A stretch of DNA of 64,000 nt from Hippasteria phrygiana (GCA_037893225.1 JAZGUH010000056.1:1922001-1986000); one strand, 5' to 3'. Shown: positions 20,966 through 32,858, numbered from the stretch's first letter. Translations and numbers: made by a program. Notes: a model not told the origin generated them from the letters alone.

Positions 20966-21300
20966 TAAGAAAATATCTAGTTCCAAGAAGGTTCACTTGA
21001 GGGGAGAGCGTGTACTATTGGTCCTGTAGTGGTTTCTATCATTTAATTAACTCTCTCCGGAAGAGCAGGAAGTTAGCAACGTGATCTACTCAGCTCTATC
21101 CATCTTTCATTTACTCCCCCGTGCTACTGGTTCCGTTTATCTGTGCTCTATAGACAAGCTGTACATCTTGCCGCAAGACTTTTTTCGATGGGTCAGTGAC
21201 GTATGTTTGTGTGCCTATACTGGAGTTACACGATGGCCCGAGCGTACATCGTACGTGTAAATGTTACAGTGATGAGAGAACTGGATACCTGGGATGAATT
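20966..21300. other. Repeat-poor island
   Basis: Unique sequence including CATTTAATTAACTCTC and GGGTCAGTGACG. No family match and no coding exon. Candidate regulatory DNA by composition. Confidence 0.2.
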
Positions 21301-21472
21301 GAGCAGTGTGGGAATCTGACTGTATCAGTGATGATTTTGTGTTCATTTCACTTTTGTATAAAGTACATTTGTCTAAAATATTATTTGTACATTTGTACAA
21401 TTGTGCAATTATATGTGGTAGGGTTTACGTACATGTATGCATTTATTTCATCAACATTTTGTACACATTGTA

Positions 21473-21514
21473 CCCCCCCCCCCCAAAAAAAAACCAAATA
21501 CCCCCCCCCCCCCC
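21473..21514. repeat. C12 / A9 / C14 simple repeat
   Basis: Two long C runs (21473-21484, 21501-21514) separated by A-rich sequence. Assembly length uncertain. Confidence 0.9.
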
Positions 21515-21711
21515 AATATTGTACACGTTCACGTGCGTGAATCTATCCAAGAGTTATATGACGTGTAAATTACTGGGGCACTAACTAACCTACATGGAGT
21601 GATGTTTGCTGGGCACATCTGTGTTTGTTTACAAAAGCTATTTGCTTTGGTACTGATTTTCAAGTGTAAAAAAGACAGCATTGTTGATAATTTCAGGGCC
21701 GAGCAAAATAA

Positions 21712-21760
21712 ATACATAACCCAATTTGCCCTGCTAAATCCAACAAATTCCAGCAAAACT
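21712..21760. repeat. Fragment of a CCAACA-family TTAA MITE
   Basis: TGCCCTGCTAAATCCAACAA and the preceding ATAACCC match the end of that family. The remainder of the element is missing. Confidence 0.6.
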
Positions 21761-22280
21761 GAAATGGGTCTGTCCACACTAGAGGGACCATTTAGCATGG
21801 AAAGATAGCAATGGGAGTAAGATATGGAAGAGACACATCAAATCAAGTATTTTTGGGCCAAATGTTTTTCTGATGCTTTCCAGTGCTGTACATTGTACAT
21901 GTACATATGTAAGTGATCACACTGATGCCAAAATAGGACAACACTCTGGATATATAAGAAATTAGAGGGTCATCTTCAAGACATCATGTTTGTAACATGG
22001 ACGGACATTATTTTATTATTGACTGGAAAAAAAGAAAGAGGAATTTGATAACACTCCGGAATGTTGGTCGGTTTACATCTCTTACAATGTCAGGATTGTT
22101 ATCAGTGGAAATTATAACAAATTTTGGAGTATTTTAACAAATTAAGATGTGATATAAATTATGTTCAAACATTGACGGACATTACATGTATGTGACAAAT
22201 GTCTGTCTAGAAATGTTACACATTTAATATGTTACAAACATAATAAACATCCTGTAGATGATTTTAGGTCCAACTTCTTA
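21761..22280. other. Non-coding stretch
   Basis: AT-rich, with two GACGGACATTA words (21997, 22172) in similar contexts. No exon supported. Confidence 0.35.
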
Positions 22281-22284
22281 AATA

Positions 22285-22392
22285 CTCCGTCAAACAATCC
22301 ACAAGGGAAACTGACTAGGTAAATTTTAAATACATTTTCAAAGTGAACAAAGAAACTGCCAGTTTCTTTGTTCACTTTGAAAAAATGTATTC
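22285..22392. repeat. Junction fragments of the tRNA-like unit, inverted
   Basis: Two pieces of the unit end meet head to head: CAAAGTGAACAAAGAAACTG joins CAGTTTCTTTGTTCACTTTG around 22359, making a palindrome. The tRNA-like part is absent, as though it had been deleted between two inverted copies. Confidence 0.75.
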
Positions 22393-22886
22393 TTAAATAC
22401 TCGTTAGATGTTGATTTGTTTTGCTAAACAAACTTGTTGATGTGCTATAAAAACGAAGTACGGGTACCAACTTGCACAGAAAGCTAGGCACAATTTTAGT
22501 CGTTTTGTATGCTGCTGCCGTACTACACATCAAGAAGCTGAAGCACACCCATTTTTTAGTGACTGTGTATTATACTACGAAAAGCGCCGGGCTCATGTAC
22601 TCAATTAGACTTTATGCACAGTCATGCAATTTTGTATTGCTAACGTGGAAAGAGTCTAGACGTCGGGCTCATATACTCAATACACCGATCCATGCTGTAA
22701 GCCCCGCCCACTATTTCTTTCCAATGTCACACTGCCACACTGCATGTTCCAGCCGCATGCGTTATATGCGCGTGCATGCATGTCGGACATAAACTACGAA
22801 TGTGATTGGTCAGAATACCATCGGGCGATGCACACTGGATCGGTCTATTGATAGACTACGCGTAGTCATGTGATGTCAGTGTGTTA

Positions 22887-23117
22887 TAGACTAATCCGAC
22901 GAACAAAATTAGAAGCAATCTTTGGGTACCCAATCGGGCGGTATTGCGCTCGCGAGCCCGTCATACGCGTTCTTACATTTGAGGCACATGTTTACTTTGG
23001 CAATCCTATTGGTCAAAGGCGCACTGAGTGCGCGCGCATATGACGAGCGTGCGTGTATGGTACTGCTCGATTGGGTACCTAAAGATGGCTTCTAATTTTA
23101 TTCGTCAGATTAGTCTA
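22887..23117. mobile_element. TAGACTAATC inverted-repeat MITE, copy 1
   Basis: Arms of about 50 bp: TAGACTAATCCGACGAACAA at the left and GATTAGTCTA at the right, with TTGGGTACCCAATCG facing CGATTGGGTACCT inside. The 130-bp centre is CpG-rich (GCGCTCGCGAGC, GTGCGCGCGC). A related copy lies at 45275-45496. Confidence 0.8.
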
Positions 23118-23254
23118 CACCATGTATTGCAAACGTGGAAAAGGAGTCTAGACCAATTTTTACGGCAAAATAAACCAAGGAACTTCATTTTTGTTTCGAA
23201 TATTTTCACGATTTTTCTTTTTTTCCTTTTTTTCTGAATAGTAAATAGTAAAAA

Positions 23255-23310
23255 CAAAAAGGAGGCGGCGGCCAAAAAGGAGGCGGCGGCCAAAAAGGAG
23301 GCGGGCGGGG
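23255..23310. repeat. Short GGAGGCGGCGGCCAAAAA tandem repeat
   Basis: About three copies of AAAAAGGAGGCGGCGGCC, 18 bp each. No coding context. Confidence 0.85.
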
Positions 23311-23431
23311 ACGAGAAACTCATATTGTTTTTTTTTACTTGACCTTACCTACATGTATGCACAACCTAAATTTCCATCTTACAACTCCACCATGCAAAGC
23401 TTCAAATTTTACCTGTCTTTGGGCTGACTAA

Positions 23432-23962
23432 CATAAAAGAAATTAAAAAAATTAGCTGGCCTGACGTTTCGAACTTAAGCAAGTTCTTTCTCAAAGGTGA
23501 ATGACAGAGTACAAGAAACAAACATGTAGGGAACACACATGCATGAGGGGGTGGGTGGAGAAACACAAAAGAGGGATGCAAAGGAGCATGGCAGATAGGC
23601 AGTGGGTAAACATCAAAGGGAGAGGAAAGGACAGCCAGGAAGACGGGAACAAAGAGGTGTGATTACCCTAATCACACCTCTTTGTTCCCGTCTTCCTGGC
23701 TGTCCTTTCCTCTCCCTTTGATGTTTACCCACTGCCTATCTGCCAAGCTCCTTTGCATCCCTCTTTTGTGTTTCTCCACCCACCCCCTCATGCATGTGTG
23801 TTCCCTACATGTTTGTTTCTTGTACTCTGTCATTCACCTTTGAGAAAGAACTTGCTTAAGTTCGAAACGTCAGGCCAGCTAATTTTTTGATTTGTATATT
23901 TCAGGTCCATTCAGTCAGTCAGCAGTTTGCAGCAGTTTTATTCATTTTCATAAAAGAAATTA
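23432..23962. mobile_element. Inverted-repeat insertion flanked by 14-bp duplication
   Basis: The sequence CATAAAAGAAATTA occurs at 23432-23445 and again at 23949-23962, immediately outside a long inverted repeat and a 60-bp tail (CCATTCAGTCAGTCAGCAG region). A 14-bp duplication fits target-primed insertion better than cut-and-paste transposition. No open frame lies inside. Confidence 0.7.
23446..23888. repeat. 443-bp nearly perfect palindrome
   Basis: Arms of about 220 bp meet at GGTGTGATTA-CCC-TAATCACACC (centre 23667). Over about 210 bp I find one clear mismatch (GAGCATGGC against GAGCTTGGC) and a one-base length difference in the outer A run. The outer part of each arm contains CCTGACGTTTCGAACTTAAG. 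Such identity means a recent origin or gene conversion between arms. Confidence 0.95.
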
Positions 23963-25230
23963 GTGTGTTAAGCCTCAAGAACGGTGAATTGAGGCTCTTA
24001 AGCCGATTTCAGAAGGTCTATTTGAAGCTTATTTACATCAAGGTTCATAAGCCAACCAGCATTTGAATCTACCATATGAAGGATGTAGCGCATCAATTAC
24101 CTTCTGTCTTGCAAACACACCTAGTCGTACTTCCCCAATACGTCCGAGGACAATGCTTTGTGTTTCCTATTGTTCCTTTAATATAACCAACCCCCATAGA
24201 CTAAGCACGTATCCTTACGTTCGAGGACCGATTTCAACAAAAGACTCTACAGTACGTTCGAGGACTGAAAGGTTTCTTTGTGTTTCCTTTCTTCTCTTGT
24301 CCTCGGAGATATATACAGTGCACGTACACATGTACAGTACGGTGTACATGTGTGTGCCACAAATTATATATATATTTTTCTATATTGATCTAAATCTTGT
24401 TGTCCCCTATAGCATAATGTCAATATTAAATACAATGTACGTGTAGTTTAATTCAATGTGACACTTCATATTGGAATAGTGTGCACGATGCTTTAAAGTT
24501 GTGATGTACTAACATGTACATATACATGAAATGACAAACCTGTGAAAATTTGAGCTCAATCCACCATCCAAGTAATGATAAAATAGTGAAAAACGATTAT
24601 ATTTTAACAGTGCCTTTGTGGATGTTTATTGAGTGCTTATTTTCAATTGTCGAAATCAAAATATGAACTGCATTTATAGAGGTCTACAGACACAATTTCC
24701 TCAAAGATGACAGCATTTCAGATCAAAATATTTCGCACACAAATTAATATTGTATAAAGTATTAAAGATTTCAGACTGAAACTACTTATTTTGTAAATTT
24801 CAAACATTACCAAAGCTAGTCCTACCTTTAAAATCATCACCCACTCTATTTTTCAAAAAAATATATAGACTTCTCTGTTCCTACTGAACTGAAGCATATC
24901 AATGATTATGTTATTGCACCTCAGTATTTTTGTGAATTTCATTTCTTTTGTTGCTTGTCCATGCGTCTCCTTGTATTTAGTTTTATCCTATAGTGTAATA
25001 AATTCAAATATCCTTGTAATAGACGATTGTACATTATGAGTGGCAACATTGAAATGATAAGTAACATACATTGTAGAATAATAGAACAAGGCTGCGCTCT
25101 GTTTATGGGCCTCACATTCTTTTTATTTATATATGCAAGTTTGCCCCCAACAAGGCTATATGTAAAAGTCACTTGAGGTACGGAGCTACATGTAGTCTAC
25201 AAAAGGAAAAAGAATCAAAGATGCAAGAGG
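23963..25230. other. Non-coding stretch
   Basis: Three words like ACGT(T/C)CGAGGAC occur at 24139, 24219 and 24253. The rest is AT-rich with no exon or bounded transposon. Confidence 0.35.
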
Positions 25231-25239
25231 GAGGAATTA

Positions 25240-25355
25240 AGATTCCTCTTGAAGCAGGTACATGTGTAGAGTATATTGGTTGGAACAGACGGAAAGCTGA
25301 GTTTCATGCTCAAACACCCTAACTGGAGGAACCAAGCTGGACAAAGCCGTTGGAA
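25240..25355. repeat. Dispersed repeat, pair with 41820-41935
   Basis: The two loci share GGAACAGAC(G/A)GAAAGC, TTTCATGCTCAAACACCC and GGAACCAAGCTGGACAA. No terminal repeats are seen; the origin is unknown. Confidence 0.7.
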
Positions 25356-25990
25356 CATTTACCATGAAAATATCTGTAGAACAGACTAAGAGTAGCAATG
25401 GATCTCTGGTGAGAGAGTGATTGTAAGGATGAGCCCAACTCTTCTCAAACCAAATTAACAATACGTTTCTATATTCTATCTAATAAAGATAAGTGACAAG
25501 CAGAAGCACCAGCCCATATGAGGGAACAGTACTCCATGAGAGGATGTATGTACAATGTACATGTACACAATGTAGTTGTCTTGTAAAGGTACATGTATAG
25601 AGGATAGCATCGGGAGGTACATGTACAATATTATTGTAGATACATGTACTTATGAGCTCGATAAAGACAACCAACTCGCATGGAAGCACTCTGAAATTAT
25701 TCGAGATGTACATGTCCCAGCTGAGGTTATGAAGCCAACATTAGAGTTACATGTATGTGTTTCACATACATACACATATATATACATTGTACATGTACAT
25801 GCCCTCTACAATACCTGTTGTATGTTAAACAGTCCTGAATCATATCAATTTCAATACGATTTTTCACACCACCTAGGGACGTGGGGTTACATGTACACGT
25901 ATGTACTGTAGCTAACTGAAGATTTCCTTCAAGTTCAATAATAATATGATCAGTTAACAAGTTCAATAATTGAAACATGCAAACATACAC
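25356..25990. other. Non-coding stretch rich in ACATGT words
   Basis: Contains a dense scatter of TACATGTAC and TGTACATGT between 25550 and 25905. No exon supported. Confidence 0.4.
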
Positions 25991-25993
25991 GTA

Positions 25994-26090
25994 CAGTGGC
26001 GTAGCCAGGGGGGACAGGGGGGAGGGAGGACAAGTGCAACTGGGAACTCTTGCCTACATGTACCCCCTGAAAATGTGTGATTTTTGCTTT
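25994..26090. mobile_element. Solo terminus of a CAGTGGCGTAGCCAGG element
   Basis: CAGTGGCGTAGCCAGG is a common tip of hAT-like elements. Only about 100 bp follow before the Helitron-like block starts, and no matching right end is seen. Confidence 0.5.
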
Positions 26091-26480
26091 TTGGCTGTTT
26101 TGGAAACTTTTCCAAAACAGCCCTTGTTTTCGTTAAGATTTTTTTTTTTTTCTTTTTTTTTTTTTTTTCTTTTTTTTTTTTTTCTTCTTTTTCAGCCAAA
26201 TGCCCATAGCATTTGTACACGTTTCTTTCTTACTGGCATTTTGGCTACTTTTATGGTGCCGATTGGCTTTAAACTTGGCAGACACTTAGACCAACTGCTC
26301 AGAATGTATGCCGAACATTTACGTCATGATGACGTCATCACGTGATTTTTTATGAATTTTTGAAATTTCAAAATCGTAAAATTCTTTTCAATATATCTAG
26401 CTAACAAAACAAGATATTTTCAAAATTCTTTTTGGCTGTTTCGGAAACTTTTCCGAAACAGCCCTTGTTTTCGTTAAGAT

Positions 26481-26512
<32 letters not shown>

Positions 26513-26554
26513 TGGCTGTTTCGGAAACTTTTCCGAAACAGCCCTTGTTTTCGT

Positions 26555-26595
<41 letters not shown>
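26090..26595. repeat. Hairpin and poly-T repeats at the block start
   Basis: The hairpin GGCTGTTTCGGAAA-CTT-TTCCGAAACAGCC occurs at 26433 and 26514, with a variant at 26087. Each is followed by CCTTGTTTTCGTTAAGA and a long T run (up to more than 30 T). Confidence 0.85.
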
Positions 26596-26596
<1 letters not shown>

Positions 26597-27855
26597 TCTT
26601 TTTCAGACTTTTGCCCATAGCATTTGTACACGTTTTCTTTCTACCAGGCACTTTTGCTACTTTGATGCAGCCGATTGCCTTTAAACTTAACAGACACTTA
26701 GACCAACTGCTCAGGATGCATGCCGAACTTTTACGTCATGATGACGTCATCACGTGATTTTTTATGAATTTTTGAATTTTGAAAATCGTAACATTCATTA
26801 AATTATATCTAGCGAACAAAACAAGATATTTTCAAAATTCTTTTTCTTATAGCTTTGGTATGTCTCAAAGATATGCCCTAAATTGCGAAAATTGTGTGAC
26901 GTCATGATGACGTCATCAAAAATGTGTTTTTTTGTTAACGCATGTAAGGGTCAATCCGATTACAAAAATGTATATATTGAATTTTCCTGTACCCAATTCC
27001 AAAATTTCATGATCGTGGCTCACTCAAGTAAGAAATAACAGCCATTTCAAAATTTAGACCAAATTCAATATAACACAAAGGAATTCTGGGACGGGCAGAT
27101 AACCATGGCTATTATGTGCTTGCTGTTTATAAAAGGGGTTGATTTCTAGTCTTTTTTCAAGTCGCTAAATTTTTGAAGTTTTAAAATCGTAACATTCTTT
27201 TCAATATATCTAGCGAACAAAACAAGAAATTTTCAAAATTATTTTTGTTACAGCTTTGGTATGTCTCAAAGATATGCCCTAAAAAGCGAAAATTGTGTGA
27301 CGTCATGATGACGTCATCAACAAATCTTTTTTTTTAAACGCATGTAAGGGTCAATCCGATTAGAAAAATGTATATATTGAATTTTCCTGTACCTAATTCC
27401 AAAATTTCATGATCGTGGCTCACTCAAGTATGAAATAGGAGCCATTTCAAAATTTAGACCAAATTCAATATAACACAAAGGAATTCTGGGAAGGGCTGAT
27501 AACCATGGGTATTATGTGCTTCCTGTTTGTAAAAGGGGTTGATTTCTAGTCTTTTTTCAAGTCGCTCAATTTTTGAAGTTTTAGAATCGTAACATTCTTT
27601 TCAATATATCTAGCGAACAAAACAAGATATTTTCAAAATTCTTTTTGTTATAGCTTTGGTATGTCTCAAAGATATGCCATAAAAAGCGCAAATTGTGTGA
27701 CGTCATGATGACGTCATAAAAAAAATTCTTTTTTCAAGTCGCTAGAATATTGCACATAGCATTTGTAAACGTTTTCTTTCTTACCGGCCACTTTGGCTAC
27801 TTTTAAACTTGGCAGACACTTACACCAACTGCTCACAATGTGTGCCGAACCTTTA

Positions 27856-28770
27856 CGTCATGATGACGTCATCACATGTCACGTGACGTCATCTTAAAGG
27901 GGCATTTTTTCGAAGCCATATATCTACAAAAGTACAAGTCCGATTAAGTTGAAACGTAATATCTAGGTATGCCACCGGGTGTTATAGATGAACATTGACA
28001 TGATGTTATGATGACGTCATCACATGTCACGTGACGTCATCTTAAAGGGGCAGTTTTTGAAGCCACATATAAACAAAAGTACAAGTTCGATTAAGTTGAA
28101 ATGTAATATCCAGGTAGGTCTGCAGGTTTATGGACGAAAATTGACATGACATTATGATGATGATGTCATCACACGTCACGTGACGTCATCTTAAAGGGGC
28201 AGTTTTTGAAGCCATAAACAAAAGTACAAGTCCGATTAAGTTGAAAAGAAATATCTATGTAGCCCAATAGGTTTATAGATGAAAATTGACATGACATTAT
28301 TATGATGTCATCACATGTCACATGACGTCATCTTAAAGGTGCAGTTTTTGAAGCCATATATAAACAAAAGTACAAGTCCGATTAAGTTCAAAAGTAATAT
28401 CTAGGTAGCCCAGTAGGTATTTTAAATTTAAAAAATTATGATGTCATGATTACGTCATCACTTGTTTCGTGTCATTATCTTAAAGGGGCATTTTTCGAAG
28501 CCATAAATCTACAAAAGTACAGGTCCGATTTATTTGAAATGTAATATATAGTCGGGTAGGCAAGCAGGTTCATAGATAAAAATTGACGCGACGTTATGAT
28601 GACGTCATCACATGTCACGTGACGTTATCTTAAAGGGGCAGTTTTTAAAGCCATACATTGTATATCTACAAAAGTACAAGTTCGATTATTTTAAATGTAA
28701 TATCTAGGTAGGTCAGCAAGTTTACAGATGTAAATTTACATTACGTTATGATGACGTCATCACAAGTGAC
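27856..28770. repeat. Short-module tandem array, first block
   Basis: About seven copies of a 125-160-bp unit with ATGATGACGTCATCACATGT, CACGTGACGTCATCTTAAAG and AAGTACAAG(T)CCGATTAAG. The units diverge from one another by point changes and small indels. Confidence 0.85.
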
Positions 28771-28903
28771 TATTACAAACAACCTAAATTATTTTCAAAG
28801 TCTAACATAGAAAACTGGCAGGAGCGCGATTGTTTGACGAAGTTTAATTATTGTATTCCCATTTCACATCCAAACTAAAAAAAAAAAAAAACGAAACAGC
28901 CCT

Positions 28904-28932
28904 GTGTTTGTCCACAAACACCGTCCGTCTAG
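28904..28932 (+). mobile_element. Helitron-like 3' terminus 1
   Basis: Hairpin GTGTTTGT-CC-ACAAACAC (28904-28921), then 7 bases and CTAG followed by T. The hairpin and CTRR end with a 3' flanking T are the Helitron pattern; the spacer is a little short. Confidence 0.6.
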
Positions 28933-29805
28933 TTTCTTTTTTTTTTTCTTTTTCAGCCAAATGCCCATAGCATTTGTACACGTTTTCTTTCTTACCGGCA
29001 CTTTGGCTACTTTTATGCTGCCGATTGGCTTTAAACTTGGCAGACACTTGGACTAACTGCTCAGAATGTATGCCGAACATTTACGTCATGATGACGTCAT
29101 CACGTGATTTTTTATGAATTTTTGAAATTTCAAAATCGTAAAATTCTTTTCAATATATCTAGCGAACAAAACAAGATATTTTCGAAATTCTTTTTGTTAT
29201 AGCTTTGGTATGTCTCAAAGATATGCCCTAAAAAGCGAAAATTGTGTGAGGTCATGATGACGTCGTCAAAATTTTTTTTTTTTTAAACGCATGTAAGGGT
29301 CAATCTGATTACAAAAATGTATACATTGAATTTGTCTGTACCTAATTCCAAAATTTCATGATCGTGGCTCACTCAAGTAAGAAATAACAGCCATTTCAAA
29401 ATTTAGACCAAATTCAATATAACACAAAGGAATTCTGGGAAGGGCAGGTAACCATGGCTTAAATGTGCATGCTGTTTATAAAAAGGGTTGATTTGTAGTC
29501 TTTTTTCAAGTCGCTAAATTATAAAACAATTTTAATCGTAACATTCTTTTCAATATATCTACCGAACAAAACAAGATATTTTCAAAATGCTTTTTGTTAT
29601 AGCTTTGGTATGTCTCAAAGATATGCCCTAAAAAGCGAAAATTGTGTGACGTCATGATGACGTCATAAAAAAATTTGTTTTTCAAGTCGCTAGAATATTG
29701 CCCATAGCATTTGTAAACGTTTTCTTTCTTACCGGCCACTTTGGCTACTTTTAAACTTGGCAGACACTTACCCCAACTGCTCACAATGTGTAACGAACGT
29801 TTACG

Positions 29806-30260
29806 TCATGATGACGTCATCACATGTCACGTGACGTCATCTTAAAGGGGCATTTTTCGAAGCCATATATAAACAAAAGTACAAGTCCGATTAAGTTGAA
29901 AAGTAATATCTAGGTAGCCCAGTAGGTTTATAGATGAAATTTGACTTGACATTATGATGACGTCATCACATGTCACGTGACGTCATCTTAAAGGGGCAGT
30001 TGTTGAAGCTATATAAACAAAAGTATCAGTCCGATTAAGTTGAAAAGTAATATCTAGGTAGCCCAGTACATATAGGTTTATATATGAAAAGTGACTTGAC
30101 ATTATGATGATGTCATCACATGTCACGTGACGTCATCTTAAAGGGGCTGTTTATGAAGCCATATATAGACAAAAGTATAAGTCCGATTAAGTTGAAAAGT
30201 AATATCTAGGTAGGTCAGCAAGTTTATAGATACGTTATGATGACGTCATCACATGTTACT
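29806..30260. repeat. Short-module tandem array, second block
   Basis: About four further copies of the same unit as at 27856-28770. The preceding and following sequences also match those around the first block, so a segment of about 1.9 kb appears duplicated. Confidence 0.8.
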
Positions 30261-30389
30261 ACTACAAACAACTTTAATTAATTTCAAAATTACCAAAGAA
30301 AACTGGCAGCAGCGCGATTCTTTGACAAACTTAAATTATTGTATTCACATTTCACATCCAAACTAAAAAAACAAAAACGAAACAGCCCT

Positions 30390-30424
30390 GTGTTTGTCCA
30401 CAAACACCAACCTCATGCCTCTAG
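30390..30424 (+). mobile_element. Helitron-like 3' terminus 2
   Basis: Same 18-bp hairpin at 30390-30407, 13 bases, then CTAG followed by T. The 100 bp before it match terminus 1 closely (ATTTCACATCCAAACTAAAA). Confidence 0.65.
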
Positions 30425-30979
30425 TTGTTATAGCTTTGGTATGTCTCAAAGATATGCCCTAAAAGGGAGAAAATGTGTGACGTCATGATGACATCATCAA
30501 AAATGTGCTTTTTTAAAACACATATAAGGATAGGTCCGATCGTCATGAAAATTGGTGGGTAGGTAGATACTGTCACTAGGATGCAGAAGCCGAAGTGACG
30601 TCATGATGACGTCATCACGTGATTTGTTATGAATTTTTGAAATTTTGAAATCGTAACATTCTTTTAAATATATCTCGCAAACAAAACAAGATAGTTTCAA
30701 AATTCTTTTTGTTATAGCTTTGGTAGGTCTCAAAGAAATGCCCTAAAAGGGAAAAAAATGTATGACGTCATGATGACGTCATCAAAAATGTGCTTTTTTA
30801 AAACACATATAAGGATAGGTCCGATCGTCATGAAAAGTAGTGGGTAGGTAGATACTGTCACTAGCATGCAAAATCTGAAATGATGTCATGATGACGTCAT
30901 CGTAAATTTTTTTATGATTTTTGAAATTTTTGAAATTTCATTTTAATCACAATTTTACACAAAAAAACAAAACAGCCCT

Positions 30980-31013
30980 GTGTTTGTCCACAAACACTGC
31001 ACCAGATGTCTAG
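30980..31013 (+). mobile_element. Helitron-like 3' terminus 3
   Basis: Same hairpin at 30980-30997, 12 bases, then CTAG followed by T. This spacing is the standard one for Helitrons. It closes the repeat block. Confidence 0.7.
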
Positions 31014-31379
31014 TTTTCTTTGTTTTTGTGAAGCAGCTAATGCCACGTAATCTGTATTGTGTTAATTTGTGCACATACATGTATACAACATGTTAATGCT
31101 TGGGATAGTTCATCTTAAGTAGGGCTTACACATGTACGTGAGTTACACATCTCCTGTGTTGCATGCCAGTGGGTAAAAATATAACTGGAATGCAGTCTTG
31201 AATGCAAACCATGTCACAAAACTCACAATCAAATAGATGCTTCAATTTACAGGTATTTGTTAGTTTTTAGATAAACATCAGTTTCACTGTTTGTATTGGA
31301 TTATTATTCCGCCCGTCACACGTGAAGCTGACTTTCAACCCCTGTTGTTGTACATTACCCTACAAATAACAGGTTATCG

Positions 31380-32740
31380 AACGCTGAATACATAAAAGTG
31401 TGTAGCCTGTAGCATGGAGGAAAGAATTCTTCTTCCATGCCTCTAGGGAGTAGTTCAGTTCAGGCTGCCTTGATGCGCAAGTTGAGGTCCCCACTGAATG
31501 AATTAGCCTGCCCTAATGTTTTGGTATCGTCGCTGCGGATTGATTTTGAGCCACCTCCGGATGGAGTGTGGCCAAAGCACGGCGCATTGATTCTCAAGGA
31601 GATGTTGCGGTCAGTCATTACTGCCGACGTGGGCATGGGGAACCAGTTGTGATTAGATTGACTCCGTCGCGGCCCAGCCACCCGGGCGTCATGATTTTGA
31701 TCTTTTAAAATGCACTGAGATAACAAACCCGCAGCACTTGTGGATGCCGCAAAGCTGCACTGAGAGCTCTCGCCTCTCTAAGAAACGTGACACACTCGTA
31801 ACGGAGCGTTTCAGGTGTCAAATTGGGAAATCATTAAATATGCACTCCGTGGAATCTCGTGCCACACAGTAAAGAAGCCAGCTTTACCCCCCTTACACAT
31901 ACGTGTACGTCCATAGGTATATCCAGGCGGAATTCCCATCACCGTGACACAGTCTCTCTCCAGATATGGAAATAATTATTGATTAAACATGCAAGGACTT
32001 TCTGGTTCGGCTGGATGATGGAATTCATGTGGGAATTCACCGGATGATGTGCTGCAGTCGCCGAGGAAATGAGTTTGGGACCGATGGCAAATAATTTGAT
32101 TGAGACCAATATCGGTGTGAGACTAATTACACATAATTTGATGCAAAGGCAGTGATGAAACATGGAGAAATTCTGCATCTATTGATAGAAATGACTGTAA
32201 GCCTTCGCCATCATGAGAATGAAAGTGAAGTGGCACATGTGCAGCATAAGCAGTCACTGAGCTTTCTGCAAGGAGGATCAAACGTAGTGGAAGCATGGAT
32301 GAGTGAAGGATGCTCACGGCTTGGAACTAATTGGTCCATTTGAAGCGGGGCACCAGAGAGCCGAATGGCTGCCCTTTTGACGACGCTCCACTTGTAATAC
32401 GTTAGCCTTTCACCGTCCAAATCATCAAGCGTGAGCGTTTAAATGGGTGATTCCTTTAAGCAGCCTGGGAGCTACACATCGTCGGCCTCTAAGCAGTGAG
32501 ACAACCGGCAGGTCCTTATTTTTAGAAGGAATCGATCTCACAAGGCCGTCAGAGTGTCATTAAACCCACAAGTTAGCGTCCATTTTCTGTGGATTTACAA
32601 GCTTCGGCTGCTTCATCTCCAGTGATTACTGGCCGGTGCTTGATGTCGGTGTGCATCCCCTGCAGTTTGTGATGCTTTGTACATGGATCTGCAAATCAGT
32701 GAACGAGGGATCTTTGCAGTTTTGTATACATTCTTTCATG
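31380..32740. other. Longest repeat-poor island
   Basis: About 1.36 kb without any of the window's repeat families, ACATGT runs or homopolymers. Composition is even and sprinkled with words such as AAATCATTAAATATGCA, GATAATTTGATTG-like and AGTGATTACTGG. Small open frames exist on both strands (for example 31437-31652), but none has a convincing acceptor and donor. It could be a cluster of conserved non-coding elements. Confidence 0.3.
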
Positions 32741-32858
32741 GTAGTGCTTATTTATATTGGAAGGGGGCGTGTCCAGGATGGCCAAAATATGAAAGAAAAT
32801 GTATGAAGGGAGATAAGGTATAGAAGAACATCTGCAACCTGCTCAGGTACATGTACAT

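Larger units (their letters stand above)
26080..31013. mobile_element. Helitron-like tandem block with TGACGTCA palindromes
   Basis: About 5 kb built from two modules. A longer module (period about 410 bp) has CAATATATCTAGCGAACAAA, TAGCTTTGGTATGTCTCAAA and ATGATCGTGGCTCACTC (26780-27750, 29100-29700, 30420-30900). A shorter one (about 125-160 bp) has CACGTGACGTCATCTTAAAG and AAGTACAAGTCCGATTAAG (27856-28800, 29806-30260). TGACGTCATGATGACGTCA recurs throughout. Three sites end in an 8-bp-stem hairpin followed by CTAG and then T, the 3' signature of Helitrons. No Rep/helicase frame is present, so it is non-autonomous. The 5' terminus is not identified. Confidence 0.65.

Noticed and set aside
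26397..26651. Lysine-rich small proteins at 25963-26651
   Set aside because: They are translations of poly-T/poly-A runs.
31437..31652. Coding exon in the repeat-poor island
   Set aside because: The 71-codon frame reads like protein in part, but no convincing splice sites bound it and an opposite frame is equally open.
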